From contig CBDAFL010000188.1 of NCBI GenBank assembly GCA_965195225.1, positions 1-64,000 on the forward strand: a stretch of 64,000 nt of DNA, read 5' to 3'. This document shows, one piece after another, positions 1 to 7,347 of the stretch. The notes under the pieces are model-generated. The model was not told where the DNA came from and ran no database searches. It saw nothing but the letters and a program-made list of their open reading frames with translations. A program made the position numbers and the translations under genes. Source of the DNA: JAHIKV01 sp965195225 (GTDB lineage: Bacteria; Planctomycetota; Planctomycetia; Pirellulales; Thermoguttaceae). Every line of letters begins with the position of its first letter. The first letter of the stretch is position 1.

Positions 1-766
1 CGCCAACCTGCTCCAGGTCGATCGCCACGAAGGGGGCCGCGCCGCAACGCGCGGCGCAGAACACGTCGTCCGGGCCACGGATCGCCCGCCATAGGGCCAA
101 AGGAACGCTCGTCTGCCGACCCAGCACGGCCGCCGGATGGATTTCTTTCGTCTCGATCGGATCGAGGAAGAATTGCAGCCCTTCGTATTCCAGTCCGTCG
201 CAAAGGTCGCGGGCGGCCTCGGCGTCGAACAGCCCTTGACCGTCCAGCCTGAGCGTGATCCGCTCTCCCAACAGTTCGCGGATGGCCCTGATGTTTTGGA
301 GGTCATCATCCGGTTGGCCGTCGGCGACGACGGTTAGGGTATGAAAGCCTTGTTCGGCCAGTTCCCGCGATACATTGGCCACCGTTTTGGAGTTGCATCC
401 GGCCAGCCGCACGGAGACGGGGATCCGCCGCCGATAGTATCCGCCCAGCAGGTTGCACAACGGCTGGCGCAATACGCGTCCCAGCAGATCCCAGACGGCC
501 ATCTCCACGGCCGCGCGGACCGGCGGCGGCCAGAGCGCGTCCAGCGTGTGCAGTTCCTCGATGTCGTAAACGCTCCGACCGGCCAGCACGGCCAGCAGCG
601 ACTCGCGTCTGGCGACAAGCTCTCCGGATCGCCACACAAGCCCCGATTCACCCCAGCCTTCCAGGCCCGAGGCGGTCGTTACCCGTACCAACAGGCAACG
701 CGGCTCGTCCGGTTCGCCGCTCCGATCCGAGGAAATCAAGAAGAACTCAAGGTCGTGAATTTCCAT
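1..766 (-). CDS. Enolase-superfamily protein (MenC/muconate cycloisomerase-like), 3' part beyond window
   Basis: I translated this frame by hand; it is open from the ATG at 766 to base 1, giving 255 codons without the C-terminus. Residues 1-110 resemble the enolase capping domain (WGESGL near 40, AVEMAVWDLLG near 95) and the rest the start of the barrel. The strand that normally carries the KxK base pair reads TLTVVADG, so both lysines are absent. The first metal-ligand strand keeps Asp (LRLDGQG) and the second has Asp where Glu is usual (FFLDPI). An AAGGAGGA ribosome site overlaps the ispH stop codon, so the two genes are probably co-translated. The family includes o-succinylbenzoate synthases and dipeptide epimerases, but the lost lysines argue against ordinary catalysis. 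Confidence 0.8.
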   Translation of the reverse strand, partial: MEIHDLEFFLISSDRSGEPDEPRCLLVRVTTASGLEGWGESGLVWRSGELVARRESLLAVLAGRSVYDIEELHTLDALWPPPVRAAVEMAVWDLLGRVLRQPLCNLLGGYYRRRIPVSVRLAGCNSKTVANVSRELAEQGFHTLTVVADGQPDDDLQNIRAIRELLGERITLRLDGQGLFDAEAARDLCDGLEYEGLQFFLDPIETKEIHPAAVLGRQTSVPLALWRAIRGPDDVFCAARCGAAPFVAIDLEQVG

Positions 767-778
767 TGAAAATCCTCC

Positions 779-1693
779 TTACACCTTCGGCAATGCGAAC
801 CGCAATTGTTCTCGACAGATTGTCCGCGTCTCGACCGATGCCCCAAAGCGTTCCCGCAACATCCGCACACAATCTTCCACGATCGACTCGGGCGCGCTGG
901 CGCCGGCAGTGACGAGCACCGTCTGGTGGCCCGAAAACCACCCCAAATCGATGTCAGCCGGGCCGTCGATCAAATGGCTCGGCACGCCGCAAGATCGGGC
1001 CAGCTCCGCCAATCGCCGGCTGTTCGAGCTGTTCCGGCTGCCGACGACCAACACCACGTCTGACTCGGCGGCCAGCAGCCGGACGGCCTCCTGCCGGTTC
1101 TGCGTAGCGTAACATATATCGTCGCGCGGCGGACCAACGGCCGCCGGAAACCGCCGCCGCAAGTGCTCGATGATCCGCGACGCGTCGTCCACCGACAACG
1201 TGGTTTGAGTGAGGTAGGCAACCTTCGACGGATCGGGAACATCGACCCGGTCGATGTCGGCCTCCTGCTCGATCAAGCGGATCGAATCGGATGCCTCGCC
1301 CATCGTCCCCACCACCTCGTCGTGACCGGCATGGCCGATCAGCAGGATCGTGTAGCCCTCCTGGGCGAACCGGAGCGCCTCTCGATGGACCTTGGTGACC
1401 AGCGGGCAGGTGGCGTCGATGGTTTTCAGCCGCTGCCGCTGGGCCTGTTGTCTGATGTTCGGCGGCACGCCGTGGGCAGAATAGAGCAGGTAGGCCCCCT
1501 CGGGCGCTTCGGACAGATCGTCGACGAACACGACCCCCTTCCGCCTGAAAGAATCGACCACCCATTTGTTGTGGACGATCTCGTGATATACGTACAGCGG
1601 CGCGCCGTGGGCCGCAAGCGCCGAGGCCAGGGCCTCGATGGCCATGTTTACGCCCGCGCAAAAACCGCGTGGTTCCGCTAAAATGATCCGCAT
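779..1693 (-). CDS. ispH: 4-hydroxy-3-methylbut-2-enyl diphosphate reductase
   Basis: This is the last enzyme of the MEP isoprenoid pathway: it reduces HMBPP to IPP and DMAPP with a 4Fe-4S cluster. The 304-residue protein has the usual family length. The three cluster cysteines are visible at about residues 12 (GFCAGV), 96 (ATCPLV) and 194 (CYATQNR). The catalytic Glu at about 126 lies in HDEVVGTMGE, and the motifs TQTTLSVDD and GSRNSSNSRRL are intact. It diverges from hpnC across about 42 bp, so the two start regions share one intergenic promoter zone. That context fits IPP/DMAPP supply to the squalene genes opposite. Confidence 0.97.
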   Translation of the reverse strand: MRIILAEPRGFCAGVNMAIEALASALAAHGAPLYVYHEIVHNKWVVDSFRRKGVVFVDDLSEAPEGAYLLYSAHGVPPNIRQQAQRQRLKTIDATCPLVTKVHREALRFAQEGYTILLIGHAGHDEVVGTMGEASDSIRLIEQEADIDRVDVPDPSKVAYLTQTTLSVDDASRIIEHLRRRFPAAVGPPRDDICYATQNRQEAVRLLAAESDVVLVVGSRNSSNSRRLAELARSCGVPSHLIDGPADIDLGWFSGHQTVLVTAGASAPESIVEDCVRMLRERFGASVETRTICREQLRFALPKV

Positions 1694-1735
1694 GGTTCCC
1701 TCACTGGACGGAACACATCATAATGGGGGAAGGGG

Positions 1736-2704
1736 TTGGAAACAAGCCGCCTGCCACCCATCCGAAAATTAAAAATGTTCGCCGACGACCTTAAACAATA
1801 TGGACCCCAAGCGGCGCAAGCGCCGCCGCCCTCGCTCCGCCAAAGCCGGCGATATTGCCGTCGGCTGGCGCGGCGACACTACGAAAACTTCACCGCGGTC
1901 AGCCGGCTGCTGCCACGCCGGTTGCGGCAGCACTTCTCGAACGTCTATGCCTATTGCCGCTGGGCCGACGATCTGGCCGACGAGACCGGCGACCCCAAGC
2001 GATCGTTGGCGTTGTTGGGTTGGTGGGAGAAACAGCTCCGCGAATGTTACCGCGGCCGGACTACGCATCCCGTCTTCATTGCCCTGGCGGAGACCATTCG
2101 CCGGTTCGACGTACCGCTCGACCCATTCCTCGATTTGCTGGTGGCCTTTCGGCAGGACCAGCAAGTAACCCGCTACGAAACGATCGACCAGTTGCTGGAA
2201 TACTGCCGCTGGTCGGCCAATCCGGTGGGGCGGTTGGTCCTTTATCTCGGCGAGTGCCACACACCCGACCGGGTGCGTCTGGCCGACTCGATCTGCACGG
2301 GCCTGCAACTGGCCAACTTCTGCCAGGACGTGGCGCAGGATTGGCAGCGGGGGCGGGTATATCTGCCGCAGGTCGCCTGCCGGCGGTTCGGCTACGACAA
2401 AGCCATGTTCGACCGACGCGAGTGCAACGACGCCTTCCGCCAACTGATGGTCGCACACGTCGATCAGGCCGAGGGTTTTCTGCGGGCCGGCTCTGAGCTG
2501 TCGGCCAAGATGCCCGCCGGGCTACGGCTGCCGGTCTCATTGTTCGCCGCCGGAGGATTGGCCATATTGGAGGCGATCCGCAAGCAGAACTACGACGTCT
2601 GGTCGCATCGGCCGACGATCTCCAGGTCCGAGAAGCTGCGATTGGTGGCGCGCTGTTGGTGGAAATCATATTTCAGCGGCGCGACGACGACAAACATTGT
2701 TTAG
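1736..2704 (+). CDS. hpnC: Squalene/phytoene synthase family protein, HpnC
   Basis: In the three-step bacterial squalene route, HpnC converts presqualene diphosphate to hydroxysqualene. The first Asp-rich motif (WADDLADE) lies near residues 76-83 and the second, FCQDVAQDWQRGR, near 200. I chose the TTG at 1736 because a GGGGGAAGG ribosome site sits just upstream; an ATG at 1775 is possible but has none. The gene runs directly into hpnD and hpnE in the canonical order, which separates it from phytoene or one-step squalene synthases. Confidence 0.93.
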   Translation: METSRLPPIRKLKMFADDLKQYGPQAAQAPPPSLRQSRRYCRRLARRHYENFTAVSRLLPRRLRQHFSNVYAYCRWADDLADETGDPKRSLALLGWWEKQLRECYRGRTTHPVFIALAETIRRFDVPLDPFLDLLVAFRQDQQVTRYETIDQLLEYCRWSANPVGRLVLYLGECHTPDRVRLADSICTGLQLANFCQDVAQDWQRGRVYLPQVACRRFGYDKAMFDRRECNDAFRQLMVAHVDQAEGFLRAGSELSAKMPAGLRLPVSLFAAGGLAILEAIRKQNYDVWSHRPTISRSEKLRLVARCWWKSYFSGATTTNIV

Positions 2705-2729
2705 CCTCGGCCTCCGCGTCGGAGAAATC

Positions 2730-3716
2730 ATGAACCTGGACCGCGAAACCATCGACGCAAGTTACCGCTATTGCCGGCGGATGAGCCGACGGGCCGGTTC
2801 CAGCTTTCACGCCGGGTTCCTGCTGCTGCCGGCCGAGAAACGCCGGGCGATGTGGGCGCTCTACGCCTTTATGCGCCACACCGACGATCTGGCCGACGGG
2901 CCGTCGTGCCGACGGCCGCTAAACGAAAATGGGCCGACGGACGACCGTTCGCCACGCGACGCGCTGGCGGCGTGGCGGTCTGCTTTGGAACTTGCCCTAA
3001 ACGCCCCGCGACTGCGATCGCGGGGGGGGCCAAGAGCGAAGAGAGAAGAGGGAAGGGAGAAGAGAGATTCATCGTTCATCATTCATCATTCATCATTGCT
3101 GCCCGCCCTGGCCGACGCGGTCCGGCGGTTCCAGATTCCGGCCGAACACCTCCACGCGGTGATCGACGGCGTGGAGATGGACCTCGACTGCCGCCGCTAC
3201 GAGACGTTTGACGATCTGCGTCAATACTGCGAGCGCGTGGCGTCGGCCGTCGGGATGGCGTGCATCCACATTTGGGGATTCCGTGGCCCCGAGGCGTTCG
3301 GGCCTGCCCGGGCAGCGGGCGTCGCCCTGCAAATGACAAACATACTCCGCGACCTGAAGGAAGACGCCGCGGCCGGCCGCATCTATCTGCCGCTGGCCGA
3401 TCTGCGAGAGTGCGGTTATTCGGTCGATGATCTGTTGGCAGGCGCGGCCGGCGAGCGTTTCCGCCGATTGATCGCCTTCGAGGTTGCCAGGGCGGAGCGG
3501 TTGTATACGGAAGCGGCCGAACTATTGGAGTTGCTCGAACCGGCGGGGCGGCGGATTTTCGGAATCACAGTGGCCACCTACCGGGCACTGTTGCGAAAAA
3601 TCGCCGGCAATCCGGAAATCGTCCTGCAACGTCGCGTTCGATTGGGTAGGGCGGAAAAATTGAGGCTCGTCGCCCGCTGGGCGTTGCTGCCGCCGCGAAA
3701 AGCCGATCTGCTATGA
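2730..3716 (+). CDS. hpnD: Presqualene diphosphate synthase HpnD, with a repeat-derived insertion
   Basis: HpnD condenses two farnesyl diphosphates to presqualene diphosphate. Both metal-binding motifs are present: HTDDLAD near residues 50-56 and NILRDLKEDAAAGRIYLP near 207-224. The ATG at 2730 follows a GGAG ribosome site; an earlier in-frame ATG at 2697 would overlap hpnC. The unusual feature is about 30 residues at 95-124 (KREEGREKRDSS, then FIIHHSSL) encoded by a purine-rich tract followed by four near-identical 7-bp units. The tract sits between conserved helices and keeps the frame. The stop overlaps the hpnE start (ATGA). Confidence 0.94.
   Translation: MNLDRETIDASYRYCRRMSRRAGSSFHAGFLLLPAEKRRAMWALYAFMRHTDDLADGPSCRRPLNENGPTDDRSPRDALAAWRSALELALNAPRLRSRGGPRAKREEGREKRDSSFIIHHSSLLPALADAVRRFQIPAEHLHAVIDGVEMDLDCRRYETFDDLRQYCERVASAVGMACIHIWGFRGPEAFGPARAAGVALQMTNILRDLKEDAAAGRIYLPLADLRECGYSVDDLLAGAAGERFRRLIAFEVARAERLYTEAAELLELLEPAGRRIFGITVATYRALLRKIAGNPEIVLQRRVRLGRAEKLRLVARWALLPPRKADLL
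3021..3098 (+). repeat. Low-complexity and 7-bp tandem tract inside hpnD
   Basis: A G run and a GAAGAGAGAAGAGG-type purine tract lead into four TTCATCA/G heptamers at 3068-3095. The unit resembles the heptad tracts found in spacers elsewhere in this window. Here it is translated in frame. Confidence 0.85.
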
Positions 3717-5047
3717 ACGCGAACTCTTTCAGTAAACATGGATCGTCGCCGTCCACCGTCGCCGTCGTCGGCGGAGGGCTGGCCGGAATGGCCGCCGCAT
3801 GGGCCGCCGCCGAACGAGGATTTCAAGTCGAGCTGTTCGAACGGGCCAAAACTCTCGGCGGCCGGGTAGGATCGTTCGTCGAGCCGGAAATCGACCAGCC
3901 GGTCGATTACTGCCAACACGTGGCAATGGGCTGCTGCTCCAGCTTCATGGAGTTCTGTAAAAACACGGGCATCGACGACTGCTTCCAGCGAACCCGCACG
4001 CTGCACTTCATCGGGCCGGACGGCGACCGACACGACTTCAGCCCGTGCCGCTGGTTGCCCGCCCCGCTACACCTGCTGCCCGGTCTGATGAAGCTCTCGT
4101 ATCTTTCATTCGGCGAGCGGTGGAGCATCGTCCGAGCGTTGAGGAAACTTCCGGAAAACGACGACGAAACCGTCGGCGATTGGCTCCGCCGCCGGGGGCA
4201 ATCGCAACGGGCGATCGATCGGTTCTGGTCGGTGGTGCTGGTCGGTGCGTTGGCCGAGACGGTCGAACACGCCTCGTTGGCCGCCGCGAGGAAGGTGTTC
4301 CGTGACGGTTTTCTCGCCTCGCGCGGGGTAAGCGACCTGCTCCTGCCGCGGCGGCCGTTGGGCGAAATCTTCAACGATCGGCTGGGCGAGCGGCTGGCAA
4401 ATCGCGGCGTCAAAGTGCATCTCAATACGCCGGTACGGCGGATCGAAGGCGACCGGCAACTCGCCGACGCGGTCGTTGCAGCCGACGGCCAGCGCAGAAA
4501 GTTCGACTACTTCATCGCCGCCGTGCCTTGGCGCAACGTGCGGCCGCTGTTGGCCGACGAACTTCTCTCTGCGATCCCAACGCTGGAGAACGTCGAAAAA
4601 ATAGGTCCGGCGGCGATCACGGCGGTCCATCTCTGGTTCGACCGACCGGTGGTTCCGCTGCCACACGCCGTTCTGGTCGGCCGGCTGAGCCAGTGGGTGT
4701 TTGCGGACGAGCAAACCGATTCAACCTCGGTTCAACACTGTCAGGTGGTCATCAGCGCTTCGCACCGATTGGAACGGCGGAATCGCGACGAACTATTGAA
4801 CGAAGTCCGCGGCGAGTTGCAGTCCGTTTGGTCGGCGGTTGGTGACGCCGAACTGCTGCGCTCTCGGATAATCGCCCAACCGGCGGCGGTCTTTTCTTGT
4901 CTGCCCGGCGTCGACCGTTTTCGCCCCCACCAAAAGACGCCGATCAGCAATTTTGCCCTGGCCGGCGATTGGACCGACACCGGCTGGCCGGCCACGATGG
5001 AAAGCGCCGTCCGCAGCGGCTATCGAGCCGTGAATGCGTTGGCTTGA
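3713..5047 (+). CDS. hpnE: Hydroxysqualene dehydroxylase HpnE (FAD-dependent)
   Basis: HpnE reduces hydroxysqualene to squalene and closes the HpnCDE route. The 444-residue protein starts with an FAD Rossmann motif (VVGGGLAGMAAA, residues 19-30, followed by ELFERAKTLGGR). It ends with the second flavin-contact segment, FALAGDWTDTGWPATMESA, typical of phytoene-desaturase-like amine oxidases. The start codon overlaps the hpnD stop, indicating translational coupling. No other hopanoid gene such as a squalene cyclase is visible in this window. Confidence 0.95.
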   Translation: MNANSFSKHGSSPSTVAVVGGGLAGMAAAWAAAERGFQVELFERAKTLGGRVGSFVEPEIDQPVDYCQHVAMGCCSSFMEFCKNTGIDDCFQRTRTLHFIGPDGDRHDFSPCRWLPAPLHLLPGLMKLSYLSFGERWSIVRALRKLPENDDETVGDWLRRRGQSQRAIDRFWSVVLVGALAETVEHASLAAARKVFRDGFLASRGVSDLLLPRRPLGEIFNDRLGERLANRGVKVHLNTPVRRIEGDRQLADAVVAADGQRRKFDYFIAAVPWRNVRPLLADELLSAIPTLENVEKIGPAAITAVHLWFDRPVVPLPHAVLVGRLSQWVFADEQTDSTSVQHCQVVISASHRLERRNRDELLNEVRGELQSVWSAVGDAELLRSRIIAQPAAVFSCLPGVDRFRPHQKTPISNFALAGDWTDTGWPATMESAVRSGYRAVNALA

Positions 5048-5171
5048 GGTTGAAGTTCCATAGATGGATGCGCCGCCGCGGCCGGGCCACATTTTTGAGA
5101 TAGCCGGGATGGGTGGAGCACCGAGGCCCTCAACGCGTGGCTGGAAGTTACTGGAATTGCATTTGTCCCCC

Positions 5172-5199
5172 TTGGCGCACATGAGCGTTTTGATACAAT
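5172..5199 (+). promoter_or_regulatory. Sigma-70-type promoter of tRNA-Lys
   Basis: TTGGCG at 5172-5177 and TACAAT at 5194-5199 are separated by 16 bp and lie 37 bp upstream of the tRNA. This is a good match to a housekeeping promoter in a GC-rich background. Confidence 0.65.
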
Positions 5200-5236
5200 T
5201 ACTTCATGGTGGTAATCGTCAACAAAAAACACCTTA

Positions 5237-5310
5237 GCCTCCTTAGCTCAATTGGTTAGAGCATCTGACTCTTAATCAGAGGGTTCCAGGTTCGAGTCCT
5301 GGAGGGGGTA
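5237..5310 (+). tRNA. tRNA-Lys (anticodon CTT)
   Basis: The 74-nt sequence folds as a cloverleaf: a 7-bp acceptor stem (GCCTCCT with AGGGGGT, including G-U pairs), a D-loop AGCTCAATTGGTTAGAGC, an anticodon stem TCTGA/TCAGA with loop CTCTTAA, and a T-arm CCAGG-TTCGAGT-CCTGG. CCA is not encoded. It is followed at once by a terminator hairpin and is a possible integration target, but I see no convincing duplicated 3' end. Confidence 0.97.
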
Positions 5311-5315
5311 CACAT

Positions 5316-5351
5316 AAAGCCTTGTGTGACAACGAGTTACGCAAGGCTTTT
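5316..5351 (+). terminator. Rho-independent terminator after tRNA-Lys
   Basis: AAAGCCTTG pairs with CAAGGCTTTT across a 17-nt loop and is followed by a T-rich stretch. Confidence 0.7.
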
Positions 5352-5413
5352 CTCGTCGTTATTGGTTCCATAAGCAACCTTGCAAACCAAACCAACATTT
5401 GCTCTAGCTTACC

Positions 5414-5980
5414 TTGGCCGTCCCTAATCGTCTTTCCGATGCTTTTTCATACGCCACGGCGTTGCACGCCGAGCAGCGGCGGAAAATCTCCGGCGAGCCG
5501 TACCTGACACACCTGATGGCCGTGGCCGCAATTGTGCTCGAACACGGCGGAGATGAGGACGAGGCCATCGCCGCACTGCTGCACGACGCCGTCGAGGACC
5601 AGGGAGGCAAGCCGACTTTGGAGCAGATTCGCCGCCGCTTCGGCAGCCGGGTTGCCGAAATCGTCGATGGCTGCTCGGACGCGGACGAAACCCCGAAACC
5701 GCCGTGGCGCGGTCGAAAAGAGGCGCACCTCGTCCGGCTCCGCGGCGCTTCGGCCTCGGTCCGGCTGGTCTCAGCGGCCGACAAGCTGCACAACGCCCGG
5801 TGCCTGTTGCGGGAGTATCGCCGCCGGGGCGACGAGGTTTGGGACCATTTTCACGGCGGCCGCGACGGCACGCTCTGGTATTACCGCGCGGTCGTCAACG
5901 CCCTGAAACACGCCGGTGCTTCCCCGCTTCTGGAAGAACTCGACCGCACCGTCGCGGAAATCGAGCGGATTTCCCCTTGA
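5414..5980 (+). CDS. HD-domain phosphohydrolase (SpoT/MESH-like)
   Basis: The 188-residue protein carries a stand-alone HD hydrolase domain like the ppGpp hydrolase half of RelA/SpoT enzymes. Visible metal ligands are H33 (PYLTHLM), H57-D58 (LLHDAVED) and D123 (AADKLHNA). There is no synthetase or regulatory domain, so it would be a small alarmone or nucleotide hydrolase. The substrate is inferred. The start is a TTG at 5414 without a clear ribosome site, and no in-frame ATG before the domain serves better. It sits between tRNA-Lys and the phage-like module. Confidence 0.85.
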   Translation: MAVPNRLSDAFSYATALHAEQRRKISGEPYLTHLMAVAAIVLEHGGDEDEAIAALLHDAVEDQGGKPTLEQIRRRFGSRVAEIVDGCSDADETPKPPWRGRKEAHLVRLRGASASVRLVSAADKLHNARCLLREYRRRGDEVWDHFHGGRDGTLWYYRAVVNALKHAGASPLLEELDRTVAEIERISP

Positions 5981-6054
5981 AATTGTGCCACGGCCTGTGC
6001 TAGGTTCGGGACCGTAACGAGGGTATTCGCAGCGCCCGGTTTCCGGGTAGCAAT

Positions 6055-6098
6055 AAAAGCCCGTCGTCGGAGTCAATTCCGACGGCGGGCTTTTTTTA
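6055..6098 (+). terminator. Strong rho-independent terminator, possibly the 3' end of a small RNA
   Basis: AAAGCCCGTCGTCGG pairs with the matching CCGACGGCGGGCTTT and is followed by seven T. Upstream (5990-6054) is a second small hairpin (GCCCGG-TTT-CCGGGT) in a stretch with no reading frame. This could be the HD gene's 3' UTR or an independent small RNA ending at the border of the phage-like module. Confidence 0.85.
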
Positions 6099-6140
6099 TT
6101 GCGCCGCGTGCCGAAACCCTCCCGACGCGGAGGTCAATCC

Positions 6141-6548
6141 ATGATCGCGACGGAAATCGTGGCCGATGTTCGGCTGCTGTTGGCCGAAGGGACGCACAGC
6201 CAGCGGAAGATTGCCCGGCTGACGGGCATCAGCCGTGGCACGGTTGGCGCGATTGCCTCGGGCAGACGTCCCGACTCCGACAACTCCGACAACAGCGACC
6301 TGGATGAACCATCCGGTCCGCCCAAGCGATGTCCCGACTGCGGCGGAAAGGTGTACATGCCATGCCTGCTGTGCCTGGCGCGAAAAGAGTCCGCCGAGAA
6401 TCCCCGCGGTTCGGCGCGTGGCAGTGTCGGCGCCCCGGTGCGGGTCGGCCTCGAACTGCGGCCGGAGCATCACGCCCGATACCGACAAGTTAGCGATTGG
6501 CGGCGGCGGAACCACGGACAACCATTCAGAGGCTGTCCGGCAGCGTGA
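6141..6548 (+). CDS. Small HTH and zinc-ribbon protein, first gene of the phage-like module
   Basis: The 135-residue protein has a resolvase- or terminase-small-subunit-like helix-turn-helix at about residues 20-45 (HSQRKIARLTGISRGTVGAI). A four-cysteine zinc knuckle follows at about 72-86 (CPDCGGKVYMPCLLC). The ATG at 6141 has a GGAGG ribosome site 7 nt upstream. The C-terminal part is basic and of low complexity. It is probably a DNA-binding regulator or packaging accessory of the module that follows, but its function is not known. Confidence 0.72.
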   Translation: MIATEIVADVRLLLAEGTHSQRKIARLTGISRGTVGAIASGRRPDSDNSDNSDLDEPSGPPKRCPDCGGKVYMPCLLCLARKESAENPRGSARGSVGAPVRVGLELRPEHHARYRQVSDWRRRNHGQPFRGCPAA

Positions 6549-6581
6549 AAATTGTCCTCTCTCCCAAAGGGAGCGGGGAGA
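6549..6581. repeat. CTCTCCCAAAGGGAG hairpin element
   Basis: A palindrome CTCTCCCAAAGGGAG with a GCGGGGAG flank lies just after the HTH gene. Related copies occur near 13405, 15775 and 16480. Confidence 0.7.
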
Positions 6582-6598
6582 CTTTGAGGATCGATCGA

Positions 6599-7273
6599 AT
6601 GAAAGAACCGCTATTTGTTCCATATTGCGACGCACGTCGGCAAATCCGCGGCGGCGACTTGTTGCTGTTTCGGCCGCGGGGATTCGTCTGGCGGGCAATC
6701 GCCGTGGCGGGGCGATCCGAGTACACACATGCCGCGATGGCCGGCTGGTGGAGCCGCCGGCTGATGTGCGTCGAGATGTGCAGCCGCGGCGGCCGCGCCC
6801 TGCTGCTGTCGAACATCGTCCGCCGCTGGCCCGGCGCGATCGACGTGTATCGGGCCAACGCGAGTGACACGCAGCAGTCTGGGGATGACACTGACTTAGC
6901 CAGTGGTACGCGGCAGTTTTCCCGCGACGCGGCCGTCCACGCCATGATCGAAATCACCGGCCGACGGTACGGATGGCTCAACCTGTTTCGGGCCGCGTTG
7001 TTGCATCTGCCGTTGTTCCGCCTCTTCGTCGCCCCCGACACCGACGACACGGCGGAGTCCGCTGCGTGCCACCCCCCGTTCTGCTCGCAGGCGGTGGCGA
7101 TGGCCACGCGCGCCGGAGGCGTCGATCCCGTACCCAACCTGGCCGACCGGCTGACCGAACCGGGCGATCTCTCTCGAAGCCCATTCTACGCCTACAGGTT
7201 TACCTTGACATGGGAGGAAGCGCCTTCGACCCCCGATCCAGAGAAGGCAAAAGATGAATCGTTACCTACGTGA
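6599..7273 (+). CDS. Permuted papain-like (YiiX/NlpC-P60-type) hydrolase
   Basis: The 224-residue protein has the order expected of circularly permuted papain-like enzymes. An N-terminal histidine comes first (H44 in SEYTHAAMAGW, after a GDLLLFRPRG strand) and the cysteine later (C162 in HPPFCSQAV). Such proteins hydrolyse peptide or amide bonds, often in cell-wall or lipid contexts. No signal peptide is seen. A GAGGA ribosome site supports the ATG at 6599. Residues 93-105 (SGDDTDLASGTRQ) are encoded by the hairpin repeat at 6886-6908, an apparent in-frame insertion between the catalytic regions. The substrate is unknown. Confidence 0.78.
   Translation: MKEPLFVPYCDARRQIRGGDLLLFRPRGFVWRAIAVAGRSEYTHAAMAGWWSRRLMCVEMCSRGGRALLLSNIVRRWPGAIDVYRANASDTQQSGDDTDLASGTRQFSRDAAVHAMIEITGRRYGWLNLFRAALLHLPLFRLFVAPDTDDTAESAACHPPFCSQAVAMATRAGGVDPVPNLADRLTEPGDLSRSPFYAYRFTLTWEEAPSTPDPEKAKDESLPT
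6886..6908. repeat. In-frame hairpin repeat, CTGGCTTAGCCAG family, divergent copy
   Basis: CACTGACTTAGCCAGTGG is a diverged copy of the hairpin also found at 7565, 7772 and 10359. It is translated as DTDLASGT inside the papain-like gene. Confidence 0.85.
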
Positions 7274-7327
7274 GGCGGGAGGCTGGAGAAGCGACCTACA
7301 GCCTCCAGCCTAAAGCCTCCCGCCTAC
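7272..7327. repeat. Heptad inverted-repeat spacer (GCCTCCA type)
   Basis: AGGCGGGAGGCTGGAG pairs with CTCCAGCC...CCTCCCGCCT, built from GCCTCCA-like units. It occupies the whole spacer between the hydrolase and the protease, apart from the protease ribosome site. Confidence 0.8.
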
Positions 7328-7347
7328 TTTTTTAAGGAGAAAAACCG

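Noticed and set aside
5048..5171. Small genes between hpnE and tRNA-Lys
   Set aside because: Frames on both strands are short, without ribosome sites or plausible composition.
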